Source: an uncultured Acetobacteraceae bacterium (GTDB lineage Bacteria; Pseudomonadota; Alphaproteobacteria; Acetobacterales; Acetobacteraceae). From it: a DNA stretch of 35,782 bases. The notes under the pieces are model-generated. The model had not been told where the DNA came from, made no database searches, and was given only the letters and a program-made list of their open reading frames with translations. Location of the stretch: NCBI GenBank assembly GCA_903924985.1, contig CAIYDT010000219.1, positions 1 to 35,782 on the forward strand. The letters run 5' to 3'. Shown here one piece after another: positions 22,376-30,360 of this stretch. Numbering within the stretch: the stretch's first letter is position 1; every line of letters starts with the position of its first letter. A program made the position numbers and the translations under genes.

Positions 22376-23266
22376 TCAAACTCCTTGCAAGCGGGTTTTC
22401 ACGAAGGCTCCACCGGCCGCGATGGCGCGCTTACCGGCGGACAGAACGGTGTGGTACGTATGCCAGACGTGGATCATTTCGGGCCAGATTTGCAGGTCCA
22501 CGGGAACGTCGGCGACCCCCGCGACCCTCGCCAACCGGACGGAATCGTCCAGCAGCGTCTCGCAGGCACCGACCTGGATCAGCATCGGCGGCAGGCCGCG
22601 CAAATCGCCGTAGATGGGGGCCGCGTAGACCGAACGCGGATTGGCGCCCGCCAGATAGGTCTCCGCCATGAATTTGATGGTCGGGGCTTGGACCGTGGGA
22701 TCGGTCATGGACCGGTCGGTGAAGGATTGTCCCAGCGCCTCCATGTCCACCCACGGAGAAATACACCAGGCGCAGCCGGGCAGCGGCAACCCAGCATCGC
22801 GGATGGCCAGAATGCCGCCCACCACCAGACCGCCGCCGGCGCTGTCGCCCGCGATGGTTATTTTCCCAGCCGCGATGCCGCTGGACAGCAGGAACCGGTA
22901 TGCCGCCACCGTATCGTCCACCGCCGCTGGGAACGGGTGCTCTGGGGCCATGCGGTAGTCGATCGCCAGCGTGCGCGTGCCGGCGGCGCGGCCCGCCTCG
23001 GCGACCAGATGCCGGTGGCTGTCCAGCGAGCCGATGACGTAGCCGCCGCCATGCAGGAACAGGATGACTTTCGATGCGTCGGCACCGGGCGTGGAGGTCC
23101 ACTCGGCCTTAACGCCGTTGGCCGTGACCGGCTCCACGGTCACGTCGGACGGCAGGCCGAAAGCCAGGCCGCGCGCGTCGTAATCGCTGCGCATCTGTGG
23201 GATTTCGGTGGCCCGTGGACGGGCGGCAATCGCTTGCCGCAGGGCGACGATTTCTGGATCAGCCAT
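22376..23266 (-). CDS. Alpha/beta hydrolase, hormone-sensitive-lipase (HSL) family esterase
   Basis: 296 residues from ATG 23264-23266, with GGGAGGA upstream; the in-frame upstream ATG lacks a site. HSL hallmarks: oxyanion motif HGGGYVIGS (72-80), YRMAPEHPFPA (104-114) and nucleophile S142 in IAGDSAGGGL. A C-terminal acid and His follow in ETLLDDS and MIHVWH. It hydrolyses short-chain or bulky esters or lactones. No signal peptide, so cytoplasmic. It lies between the SDR gene (3 bp) and the small barrel protein (53 bp). Confidence 0.9.
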   Translation of the reverse strand: MADPEIVALRQAIAARPRATEIPQMRSDYDARGLAFGLPSDVTVEPVTANGVKAEWTSTPGADASKVILFLHGGGYVIGSLDSHRHLVAEAGRAAGTRTLAIDYRMAPEHPFPAAVDDTVAAYRFLLSSGIAAGKITIAGDSAGGGLVVGGILAIRDAGLPLPGCAWCISPWVDMEALGQSFTDRSMTDPTVQAPTIKFMAETYLAGANPRSVYAAPIYGDLRGLPPMLIQVGACETLLDDSVRLARVAGVADVPVDLQIWPEMIHVWHTYHTVLSAGKRAIAAGGAFVKTRLQGV

Positions 23267-23319
23267 TTTTTCCTCCCGACGTTCACAAGATGCCGTCAAG
23301 CCCGACCATGACGGCGGGC

Positions 23320-23634
23320 TTAAAATTCATCCCCCACCACGAACACTTCCCGCGTCCGCGTCACCTTATCCGCCGCCCAGCACCGGTCGAGCTCAGCAAT
23401 CAGCGCCCGGATCGTCGGCCCCGTCATCACCGCGTCCAGCCGCTCCGCCGACTCAAACCGGTAATGCGCGCAGTGGACGGAAGGGTCCTGCTGGCTCCAG
23501 CCGCGCCACGCGGTCGCGACGCCGAACGCCTTCATGGCGTCCGGCATGTGTTCCGCGTGGTACCAGGCGTCGAACGCAGGGCGATCGGCGGCATCCGCCA
23601 CCGTCGCCCTGACAACCAACCATGCCCGGGGCAT
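23320..23634 (-). CDS. Small dimeric alpha/beta-barrel-like protein, unknown
   Basis: 104 residues. The opening RAWLVVRATVADAADRPAFD followed by WYHAEHMPD is the layout of ferredoxin-like dimeric alpha/beta-barrel proteins (EthD/monooxygenase-like), in which a His-containing segment lines the pocket. The stop of the FAH gene is one base upstream, so the two are translationally close. No specific family name can be given. In catabolic operons such proteins act as isomerases, lactonases or accessory monooxygenases; that role is inference. Confidence 0.75.
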   Translation of the reverse strand: MPRAWLVVRATVADAADRPAFDAWYHAEHMPDAMKAFGVATAWRGWSQQDPSVHCAHYRFESAERLDAVMTGPTIRALIAELDRCWAADKVTRTREVFVVGDEF

Positions 23635-23635
23635 G

Positions 23636-24556
23636 TCAGGCTTTCGCGTACTTGCCGGTGAGCTGCCCAGTCGGCCCTTCCAGCCCCTTCTCCTTGCGGT
23701 CCTGCCGGGTTTCCCGCGACCAGGTGCGCTTGAGATCGTCCTTTATGTTGAACGTCAGCTTGCCCAGGCCCTGAGTCTCCAGCGTCACCACGTCCCCGTC
23801 CATGAAGGACGACAGCCCACGGTGGTTGGTGCCGGTGGCAAGAATATCGCCGGGCTCCAGGACATGCACCGACGACGCCCACTCGATGCAGCGGGCGATG
23901 TTGTGCGCCATGTCGTTGGTGTTGAAGTCCTGCTTGACCTCGCCGTTGACGGTCAGCTTGATCGGCAGGTTCTGCGGATCGGCGATTTCGTCGGCGGTCA
24001 CCAGGTACGGCCCGATCGGGGCGAAGGTGGCGCGCGACTTCATGGCGAAGAAGCCGGCCGAGGGCAGCCCGCGGGCGGACCCGTCGATGAAGTTCATGTA
24101 GCCGAAGATGTAGTTCATCGCGTCGGCGGCCTTCACGTTGTCGGCGCGCCTGGAGATGACCAGGGCCATTTCGGCCTCACCCTCGAAGATGGTCGCGGGC
24201 TCATCCGGCAGCACCATGGTGTCGCCGTTGCCGATCACGGCGGTCGCGGCCTTGTGGAAGGCGTTGATCTGCGGCTTCTTCGGCAAGGTGCCGTTTTCCA
24301 TGTAGTTCACCGCCATGCAGACGATGTTGCCGGGCTTGGGCACCGGCGGGCGGATGCGCACGCTGGACACCGGGACGCCCGCGCCGGCGGAGGCCGCCTC
24401 GATCTTGCCTTTGTAGTCGCCCCAGGCGGAAATCAGGTTGGACATCAGGTCGCCGGGGCCGGTGTGCGGCACGGACGCCACGGCGGCGGAGACATCGACA
24501 ATCTGGTCGCCCTTGACGACGCCCAGTTTGAAGTCATTGAAAAACGCGAGTTTCAT
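23636..24556 (-). CDS. Fumarylacetoacetate hydrolase (FAH) family protein
   Basis: 306 residues. Metal-binding acids E125/E127 in FEGEAEMALVISRRA and D158 in GYMNFIDGSAR. The conserved C-terminal PGDILATGTNHRG replaces the usual GTPxGVG. The FAH fold cleaves C-C bonds in ring-opened aromatic intermediates or decarboxylates/hydrates oxo-acids. Mg or Ca dependent, cytoplasmic. Start ATG 24554-24556 with AGGAGGA upstream. It is 27 bp after the LLM gene and 1 bp before the small barrel gene. The C-terminal ~35 residues (TWSRETRQDRKEKGLEG) are Lys/Arg-rich and unusual. Confidence 0.88.
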   Translation of the reverse strand: MKLAFFNDFKLGVVKGDQIVDVSAAVASVPHTGPGDLMSNLISAWGDYKGKIEAASAGAGVPVSSVRIRPPVPKPGNIVCMAVNYMENGTLPKKPQINAFHKAATAVIGNGDTMVLPDEPATIFEGEAEMALVISRRADNVKAADAMNYIFGYMNFIDGSARGLPSAGFFAMKSRATFAPIGPYLVTADEIADPQNLPIKLTVNGEVKQDFNTNDMAHNIARCIEWASSVHVLEPGDILATGTNHRGLSSFMDGDVVTLETQGLGKLTFNIKDDLKRTWSRETRQDRKEKGLEGPTGQLTGKYAKA

Positions 24557-24583
24557 GTGTTCCTCCTGTGTTGTGGCGGCAGA

Positions 24584-25570
24584 CTAACCCGCCATGAGGC
24601 CCGCCAGCAACGGGAGGACCTCGGCTGCGAACCATTCGATCTGGCGGTTGCGCTGTTCGTAGGGTCCCAGCAAGTCCAGCGCGATGTGGCGAACCCCGGC
24701 GGCGTGGAATTCGCGGATGCGGTCGGCGACCTGTTGCGGGGTACCCAAAGCGCAATACCGAGCCGCCGCCTTCCGGAAATCCATGGCGTATCGGACGCTG
24801 AGTGTTTCGGTCGCGCGATCCAGCGCGGTTTCGTAATCCTTATCCAGCCGGGTGAACAACAGATGTCCGGTGCCGAAGTTCACATCCCCCCTACCCTTTT
24901 TATCGGCCGTCTCGCCAATAACCCCCAGCGCGTCGCGGTACATCTCAGGGGAGATTACATAGGCCAGGAACCCGTCCCCCAGCCGCCCGATGCGGCGCAA
25001 CGCGGCGGGTTTGCGGCCGGCGAACCAGATCGGCGGGCCGCCGGGCCGCCTGGGTCCGGGGCGCATGGGAATGTCCTCGAAGGGGCCAAAAAACTTGCCG
25101 TGGTGGCTGACAGGCTCCCCCGTGAAGAATTTTCGCAGCACCTGCACGCCCTCGGACAACCGGGCGCCGCGCTCGTTGTGGGGGACGTCGCAGGCGGCGT
25201 ACTCCTTCGGGAACTCCCCGCCCACACCGACGCCCAGGATGAACCTTCCCTCGGTCAGGTGGTCCAACGTCAGCACTTGCTTCGCCACGGGCGTGGGGTG
25301 GCGCAGCGGCAGCAGCAGCACAGACGTCCCCAGCGTCAGCCGCCGGCTCACCACCGCCGCCTGCGCCAGCTGCAGCAAGGGATCCAGGATAGGGATCGCG
25401 AAGGAGATGTGATCGCCAGCCCACAGCGAGTCGTAGCCGCAGCGGTCCACGAGTTGCACCAGTTCCACCAGCTCATCTATTCGCGGTTCCCACGGGCCGG
25501 TGGCTGGTTCGGTGCGGCGGTGAATGGTCTGCACGCCGATGCGCAGCTTCTTATCCAGGATCAGGGCCAT
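24584..25570 (-). CDS. LLM class flavin/F420-dependent oxidoreductase (1)
   Basis: 328 residues, luciferase-like TIM barrel. Start ATG 25568-25570 with AGGAGG; the frame stays open far upstream only because it is antisense to the crotonase gene. Characteristic pieces: YDSLWAGDHISF, RRLTLGTSVLLLPLRHP, LDHLTEGRFILGVGVGGEFP and a C-terminal GTPQQVADRIREFHAAGVRH. LLM enzymes use FMNH2 or reduced F420 to oxygenate or reduce substrates; which one cannot be decided here. First gene of the minus-strand operon, facing the crotonase gene across 84 bp. Confidence 0.9.
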   Translation of the reverse strand: MALILDKKLRIGVQTIHRRTEPATGPWEPRIDELVELVQLVDRCGYDSLWAGDHISFAIPILDPLLQLAQAAVVSRRLTLGTSVLLLPLRHPTPVAKQVLTLDHLTEGRFILGVGVGGEFPKEYAACDVPHNERGARLSEGVQVLRKFFTGEPVSHHGKFFGPFEDIPMRPGPRRPGGPPIWFAGRKPAALRRIGRLGDGFLAYVISPEMYRDALGVIGETADKKGRGDVNFGTGHLLFTRLDKDYETALDRATETLSVRYAMDFRKAAARYCALGTPQQVADRIREFHAAGVRHIALDLLGPYEQRNRQIEWFAAEVLPLLAGLMAG

Positions 25571-25654
25571 ATGCGTGTCCTCCTGCCCCGGATGTTGCAG
25601 GCAACGCCGCCGCCCGCCAAGCTTGCGAAGAAATCGCCCCGTGGAGGACCCCAA

Positions 25655-26437
25655 GTGCCCGACCTGCTCGAACACATCGAAGACGGCATCGCCACCCTGA
25701 CGCTGAACCGGCCGGAGGCGCTGAACGCCCTGTCCATGGACATCCGCACCGGCCTGCTGGACGCGCTCGATCGCTACGAGGAAGACGACAATGTCGGCTG
25801 CATTATCCTGACCGGCGCCGGCCGAGGCTTCTGCGCCGGTGGCGACGTCAAATCCATGGGCGACCGAGCCGCTCGGGGCATGGAAGTCCGCGCCAGAGGC
25901 ATCCAGTTTTCCAACCGCATCCCGATGATGATGCGCACCTGCTCCAAACCGATCATCGGCATGATCAACGGCGTAGCGGTGGGCGCGGGCCTCAGCATGG
26001 CGCTGGCCTGCGATTTGCGCGTGGCGGCGAAGTCGGCGCGGTTCGGCACGGGCTTTCTGAAAATCGGCCTGTCCGGCGACTGGGGCGGCTCCTGGACCCT
26101 GACCCAGTTGGTCGGTACCGCGAAGGCGCGGGAGCTGTATCTGCTCGGCGACATGATCTCGGCCGATGAGGCTTTGTCCTGCGGCATGGTGAACCGGGTG
26201 GTGGACGACGCCGACCTCATGGCGGCGACACGGACCATGGCCCGCCGCATCGCCGACCTGCCGCGCGTCACCGTGGGCTACACCAAGAAAAACCTGTTCG
26301 CGGCGGAAACCGAGAGCTTCGCCACGGTGCTGGACATGGAAGCCTTCCACCAGGCCCGCTGCTCCCAGACCGGGGACCACCGCGAAGCGCTCGCTGCCTT
26401 CAAGGAAAAGCGCAAGCCCGTGTTCAAGGGGCACTGA
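25655..26437 (+). CDS. Crotonase-fold protein lacking hydratase glutamates
   Basis: 260 residues from GTG 25655 (GGAGG 7 nt upstream). Crotonase features: TLNRPEALNALS, oxyanion-hole segments GRGFCAGGDVKSM (57-69) and GVAVGAGLSMALACD (106-120). Against rat enoyl-CoA hydratase the two catalytic glutamates (E144, E164) align with S114 and F134, so simple hydration is unlikely. D142 in IGLSGDWGGSW aligns with the catalytic Asp of PaaG-type isomerases and related crotonases. An isomerase or ring-cleavage role on a CoA thioester is therefore more likely than hydratase. It heads a plus operon with an LLM oxidoreductase (3 bp gap). Confidence 0.87.
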   Translation: MPDLLEHIEDGIATLTLNRPEALNALSMDIRTGLLDALDRYEEDDNVGCIILTGAGRGFCAGGDVKSMGDRAARGMEVRARGIQFSNRIPMMMRTCSKPIIGMINGVAVGAGLSMALACDLRVAAKSARFGTGFLKIGLSGDWGGSWTLTQLVGTAKARELYLLGDMISADEALSCGMVNRVVDDADLMAATRTMARRIADLPRVTVGYTKKNLFAAETESFATVLDMEAFHQARCSQTGDHREALAAFKEKRKPVFKGH

Positions 26438-26440
26438 GCC

Positions 26441-27490
26441 TTGCGGGTCCTGAACAACCTGGCGCAGGACGACCTGCGCCAGACCGCCGCCTCGGCCAAG
26501 GCATCGGAAGCCGCCGGGTACGACGGCGTCATGACGATGGAGAACAAGCACGACCCCTTCCTGGCGCACGCCATCGCGGCGGTGAACACCGACCGGATCG
26601 AGCTCGGGACCTCGGTCGCCATCGCCTTCCCGCGCAGCCCAATGGTGGTGGCGAACGCGGCGTGGGATTTGCAGAATGCCTCACGGGGCCGCTTCGTTCT
26701 GGGCCTGGGGCCGCAAATCCGGCCGCATAACGAGCGCCGGTTCAGCGTGCCATGGACCGCCCCTGCCCCGCGCCTGCGGGAATACGTGCAGGCGCTGCGA
26801 GCCATCTGGACCTGCTGGGAAACCGGGGGGAAGCTGGATTTTCAGGGCCAGCACTACAAATTCACCCTGATGCCGCCCTACTTCATGCCGGCGTCCACGG
26901 GGCAGCGCATGGTACCGGTGACGGTCGCCGCCGTCGGGCAACACACGTTGCGCATGGCCGGGGAAATCGGCGACGGCGTGCGGCTGCACGGATTCTGCAC
27001 ACGGCGCTATCTGGCCGAGGAAATCCTGCCAAGATTGCAGGAGGGCATGGCGCGGTCCGGTCGAACCCGGGAAAATTTCGAGATCACCGGCGGCGGCTTC
27101 GTCGCGACCGGCCCCGATGAAGAGACCACCGCACAAATGTTCGAAATCGTGCGCGGACGGGTCGCGTTCTACGGCACCACGCCCAGCTATTGGCCGGTGT
27201 TCGACTTGCACGGGTTGGGCGATCTGGGCCGCGAACTAAACGCCATGTCCAAGGCCGGCAAGTGGGACGCACTCGCCAGCCGGGTACCGGATGACGTCGT
27301 GCATTTGTTCACTGCCGTCGGCACCCACAAGGACATCGCCAAACGCATCGAAGAACGCTTCGGCGGCCTGAGCGACGCGCTGGGCATGCGGTCGGACTCA
27401 TCGACCACGGGCTACGATGTGCCCCCGGACGTCATGCAAGACATCAAACGCATCCCGACCCCGTTCAAGGGTTACAAGACAGCCTGGTGA
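26441..27490 (+). CDS. LLM class oxidoreductase (2), TIGR03617-like
   Basis: 349 residues from TTG 26441, three bases after the crotonase stop; no ATG lies near the right place, and residues from VLNNLAQDDL onward belong to the fold. Features: AGYDGVMTMENKHDPFLAHA, RIELGTSVAIAFPRSPM, RGRFVLGLGPQIRPHNERRF and GFVATGPDEE. This pattern is the F420-type subfamily I know as TIGR03617. If correct, the organism should make F420 or a substitute. A C-terminal extension of ~30 residues follows the fold. Confidence 0.87.
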   Translation: MRVLNNLAQDDLRQTAASAKASEAAGYDGVMTMENKHDPFLAHAIAAVNTDRIELGTSVAIAFPRSPMVVANAAWDLQNASRGRFVLGLGPQIRPHNERRFSVPWTAPAPRLREYVQALRAIWTCWETGGKLDFQGQHYKFTLMPPYFMPASTGQRMVPVTVAAVGQHTLRMAGEIGDGVRLHGFCTRRYLAEEILPRLQEGMARSGRTRENFEITGGGFVATGPDEETTAQMFEIVRGRVAFYGTTPSYWPVFDLHGLGDLGRELNAMSKAGKWDALASRVPDDVVHLFTAVGTHKDIAKRIEERFGGLSDALGMRSDSSTTGYDVPPDVMQDIKRIPTPFKGYKTAW

Positions 27491-27498
27491 GGCAGCAC

Positions 27499-28110
27499 AT
27501 GAAACTATTTTACGCCGAAGGCTCCCCCTACGCGCGCATCGTGCGGATCGCGTTGTTGGAACTCGGTCTGGACGACAAGGTCGAGAAAGAGATCGTCACC
27601 CTGCGCGATCCAGAGTCCGCACTGCTGCCCTACAACCCCGTGGGGCGCGTGCCGACGCTACAACTCGACGATGGCACGGTCCTGACAGAATCGTTGCTGA
27701 TATTTTTCTACCTGGATACCCGGCACAGCGGGCAACCGTTGCTGCCGCGCGACGGCTCCGACGGCTGGATCACCCTGTCCCGCATGGGTACCGCGATGGG
27801 GCTGATCGACGGCATCGCGGTCTGGAACCGGGAACTGCGGCGGCCCATGCACGAACGCTCACCGGGGATGCAGGCGCTGGAATTGACCCGCGCCGCCCGC
27901 ACCCTGGACGCGTTGGAGACGGCCGTCGCCGGCGGTGCCTACACCGGCCGCCTGGACGCCGCGCGCATCGCGCTGGGCTCGACGCTTGGATGGACCGAGC
28001 GGCGGCACCGGACGTTCAAGTGGCGGGAGGGACATCCAGTGCTGTCGGCATGGTACGACGACATCGCACAGACGCCCTCGTTCACGGCAACGTTACCCCC
28101 AACCGTGTAA
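27499..28110 (+). CDS. Glutathione S-transferase family protein
   Basis: 203 residues from ATG 27499 (GAGG 6 nt upstream; a GTG at 27487 is less likely). Thioredoxin-like domain: MKLFYAEGSPYARIVRIALL with Ser near residue 9 as candidate glutathione-activating residue, NPVGRVPTL cis-Pro loop, and ESLLIFFYLD. The all-helical C-terminal domain contains GSTLGWTERRH, close to the bacterial YfcF/YibF-like group. Third gene of the crotonase operon; GSTs in such operons often remove reactive intermediates or open rings. The end of the gene abuts an alpha/beta-hydrolase scrap. Confidence 0.87.
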   Translation: MKLFYAEGSPYARIVRIALLELGLDDKVEKEIVTLRDPESALLPYNPVGRVPTLQLDDGTVLTESLLIFFYLDTRHSGQPLLPRDGSDGWITLSRMGTAMGLIDGIAVWNRELRRPMHERSPGMQALELTRAARTLDALETAVAGGAYTGRLDAARIALGSTLGWTERRHRTFKWREGHPVLSAWYDDIAQTPSFTATLPPTV

Positions 28111-28160
28111 AGCGGCTGGTGCTTCTGGCACCCGCACCGCTGCCGCTAACCCTCTACTGA
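28098..28160 (+). pseudogene. Possible alpha/beta hydrolase fragment
   Basis: In a frame different from the GST, the last 20 codons before TGA 28158-28160 read NRVKRLVLLAPAPLPL, the standard sequence after the nucleophile elbow region of alpha/beta hydrolases. Only this short piece is present, lying between the GST stop and the convergent LLM gene stop, and it overlaps the end of both. It may be chance, given its length. Confidence 0.3.
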
Positions 28161-29185
28161 CAGCGCGGCCGCACTTCCTCGCACAGCAGCTTGCAGGAGC
28201 GCATCATCGCTTCCGGCGGAATTTTGGCGCCGAAGTTCAACTCGGCCAGAATGCCGTCGATCCCGAGTTCTTCCTTGAGTTCCAAAAGGCGCGCAGTGAC
28301 CCGGTCGACGCTGCCGACGATCACCTTGTCGCGCATGGCGGCGGCGAAAGTCAGACTGACCACGTCGTCCAGCTCCGCCCGACGGCGCGCGTTGGGGGAG
28401 CCTTCGAGCTGCGTTTTCAGCGCGCCATAGCCGCGCATGATGCTGTCTCGGGACTCCGCCTCGGCGATGGCGTCGGTTTCGCCGACATGCACCGACACCC
28501 GGAGATGAACCTGGCCCTTGCCGGGATGGCCGGCTGCCTCATAAGCTGCCCGATAGGCATGAAGATCGGGCGCGAGGCCGGACAACGTGCCGCTGCGCAC
28601 CGCCACGAACAGCGGATAACCCAACGCCCCAAGGACCGGGAACGTATCTTCCGACGCGCCGGCGATGCGGATTTCCGGGAACGGCTTCTGAAAGGGCCGC
28701 GGCACCGCCTTGGCTTCGTCGAAATGGTGGTACTTTCCATGAAATGAAAACGCGTCCTCGGTCCAGGCGAGTTTCAGGACCTCCAGCGTTTCGTAGAACC
28801 GCTCCCGGCTTTCGGAATAGGGCACGCCATAAGCCGCATAGGCACGCGGATTGCCGCTGCGGCCAACACCCAGCACCAAACGGCCACCGCTGATCTGATC
28901 GACGGTCGCGGTTTCCTCGGCCAGGCGCAACGGGTGGGTCAGAGGCAGAACCTGCACCGCCGTGCCAAGCTTCATGCGCGTGGTGCGGGCCGCCACCGCC
29001 GACAGCACGTTCAGCGGCGAGGACATCACCGATCGTGCGGCCTGTTGATGGATTTCGGCCAGCCAGAAGGAGTCCAGACCGTACTCTTCGGACTCCACCG
29101 CCTGGTCGAGCCCCATCGCGAACGCGTCGGCGTCCGACATGGCCGGCAACTGCCGGTGAAATTCATGATACCAACCAAATTCCAT
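28154..29185 (-). CDS. LLM class flavin-dependent oxidoreductase (3)
   Basis: 343 residues, start ATG 29183-29185 with GAGGAA upstream on the minus strand. Luciferase-like features: YGLDSFWLAEIHQQAARSV, RMKLGTAVQVLPLTHPLRL, ISGGRLVLGVGRSGNPRAYA and a late VGSVDRVTARLLELKEELG. Its closest-looking relative in the window is LLM 4, which is divergently transcribed 112 bp away. Flavin (FMN) is more likely than F420 for this subgroup, a judgement from pattern only. No partner gene shares its strand, so it is probably monocistronic. Confidence 0.88.
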   Translation of the reverse strand: MEFGWYHEFHRQLPAMSDADAFAMGLDQAVESEEYGLDSFWLAEIHQQAARSVMSSPLNVLSAVAARTTRMKLGTAVQVLPLTHPLRLAEETATVDQISGGRLVLGVGRSGNPRAYAAYGVPYSESRERFYETLEVLKLAWTEDAFSFHGKYHHFDEAKAVPRPFQKPFPEIRIAGASEDTFPVLGALGYPLFVAVRSGTLSGLAPDLHAYRAAYEAAGHPGKGQVHLRVSVHVGETDAIAEAESRDSIMRGYGALKTQLEGSPNARRRAELDDVVSLTFAAAMRDKVIVGSVDRVTARLLELKEELGIDGILAELNFGAKIPPEAMMRSCKLLCEEVRPRCQ

Positions 29186-29297
29186 GATGCGTTCCTCGTG
29201 TTGCAGCTAAGCTAAGGCGTCGCGGACAATCCGGCAATTGGCAGACCTGGGTGTTGGGGCGTAACCTGAAGTCGCTAACAATCAAGGGATACCTCAT

Positions 29298-30347
29298 ATG
29301 CGATTCGGTCTGTTCGGCAGCGCCGCGGCGCGTCGCGGCGGCGGCGAGTTCGACAGCGCCGAGGGTTTTCGAGACTTCATCGAATACAACGTCGAGGCCG
29401 AGATCCTCGGGTTCCACAGCACCTTCGTCGTGGAGCATCATTTCACCGGCTTCGGACAGGTATCGGCCACGTTGAACCTGCTGACCTGGTTGGGCGCCCG
29501 CACCGTTACGCTGCGGCTGGGCACGGCCGTGATCGTGCTGCCCTGGCACCACCCGGTTCTGCTGGCCGAACAGGCGGCGACCATCGACCTGTTGTCCGGC
29601 GGGCGGCTCGATTTCGGCATCGGCAAAGGTTACCGCCACAACGAATTCGAGGGCTTCAACGTGCCCTTCGAAGACGCAGACGCGCGCTTCGAGGAATCGA
29701 TTGAGGTCCTGCTGAAATGCTGGACGTCCGAGGAGCGATTCTCCCACAAGGGCCGCTTCTGGTCGTTCAACAACATTATTGTGGAACCTCCGTCCTATCG
29801 GAAGCCGCATCCGGCGGTGTGGATGGGGGCCGCTAGCCCACGCTCGATCCGCGACGTGGCGCGGCGCGGGTTCAACCTGTTGCTAGGGCAGTACGCATCC
29901 CCCACAGAGGTGGCCCAAAGCATTGCCGTGTTCCGGGAAGCCGTGGAGGCCAGCGGTCGCACCTACGACCCCATGATGGTCGGCGTGACCCGCGCGTTCT
30001 TCGTGGCGAAAAACGATGCCGAGCGCGATGCAGCACTGGAACGCCGACTGGCCAACCGTATGCGACAGCTAAAGCTGGCAACCCAGCCCGACGGTACCGT
30101 GCATGGCGGGCCAGACAGCGCGTCCGGAGACCCTGTCACGATGAACGTCAACAGTGCGATGTATGGAGACCCCGACGAAATCGCGACCCGCTTGGAGGCC
30201 CTGCGCCAATCCGGTGTCGGCTACGTGCTGATCAACGGCGGCGGCTCCGGCGGCGGCGCGCGCGGACGGGCCAGCATGCGGCGCTTCGCGAGGGAGATCA
30301 TGCCGCTGTTCGCCAACGCTGAACCGGTATTGAAGATCGCGGGATAA
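29298..30347 (+). CDS. LLM class flavin-dependent oxidoreductase (4)
   Basis: 349 residues, ATG 29298 with AAGGGA 8 nt upstream. Features: MRFGLFGSAAARRGGGE, the EHHFTGFGQVS motif near 46-56 (His pair conserved in alkanal-monooxygenase-like enzymes), LRLGTAVIVLPWHHPVLLAE and LSGGRLDFGIGKGYRHNEFE. It is followed after 13 bp by an amidohydrolase and then a strong terminator at 31218-31250, so the two genes form an operon. A monooxygenase making a lactone or ester for the hydrolase is a reasonable guess. Confidence 0.9.
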   Translation: MRFGLFGSAAARRGGGEFDSAEGFRDFIEYNVEAEILGFHSTFVVEHHFTGFGQVSATLNLLTWLGARTVTLRLGTAVIVLPWHHPVLLAEQAATIDLLSGGRLDFGIGKGYRHNEFEGFNVPFEDADARFEESIEVLLKCWTSEERFSHKGRFWSFNNIIVEPPSYRKPHPAVWMGAASPRSIRDVARRGFNLLLGQYASPTEVAQSIAVFREAVEASGRTYDPMMVGVTRAFFVAKNDAERDAALERRLANRMRQLKLATQPDGTVHGGPDSASGDPVTMNVNSAMYGDPDEIATRLEALRQSGVGYVLINGGGSGGGARGRASMRRFAREIMPLFANAEPVLKIAG

Positions 30348-30360
30348 GGAAAAACGGATT

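Noticed and set aside
21830..23311. 493-codon plus-strand ORF
   Set aside because: Antisense to SDR and esterase genes; His/Arg/Gly-rich without motifs.
23534..25654. Long N-terminal extension (about 700 codons) in frame with the crotonase
   Set aside because: Antisense to FAH and LLM genes; the crotonase starts at GTG 25655 with its own ribosome site.
25571..26569. Upstream extension of LLM 1 on the minus strand
   Set aside because: Antisense to the crotonase; ATG 25568-25570 with AGGAGG is the proper start.
27417..28097. Plus-strand ORF overlapping the GST in another frame
   Set aside because: Arg-rich shadow; only its final 20 codons have hydrolase character and are listed separately.
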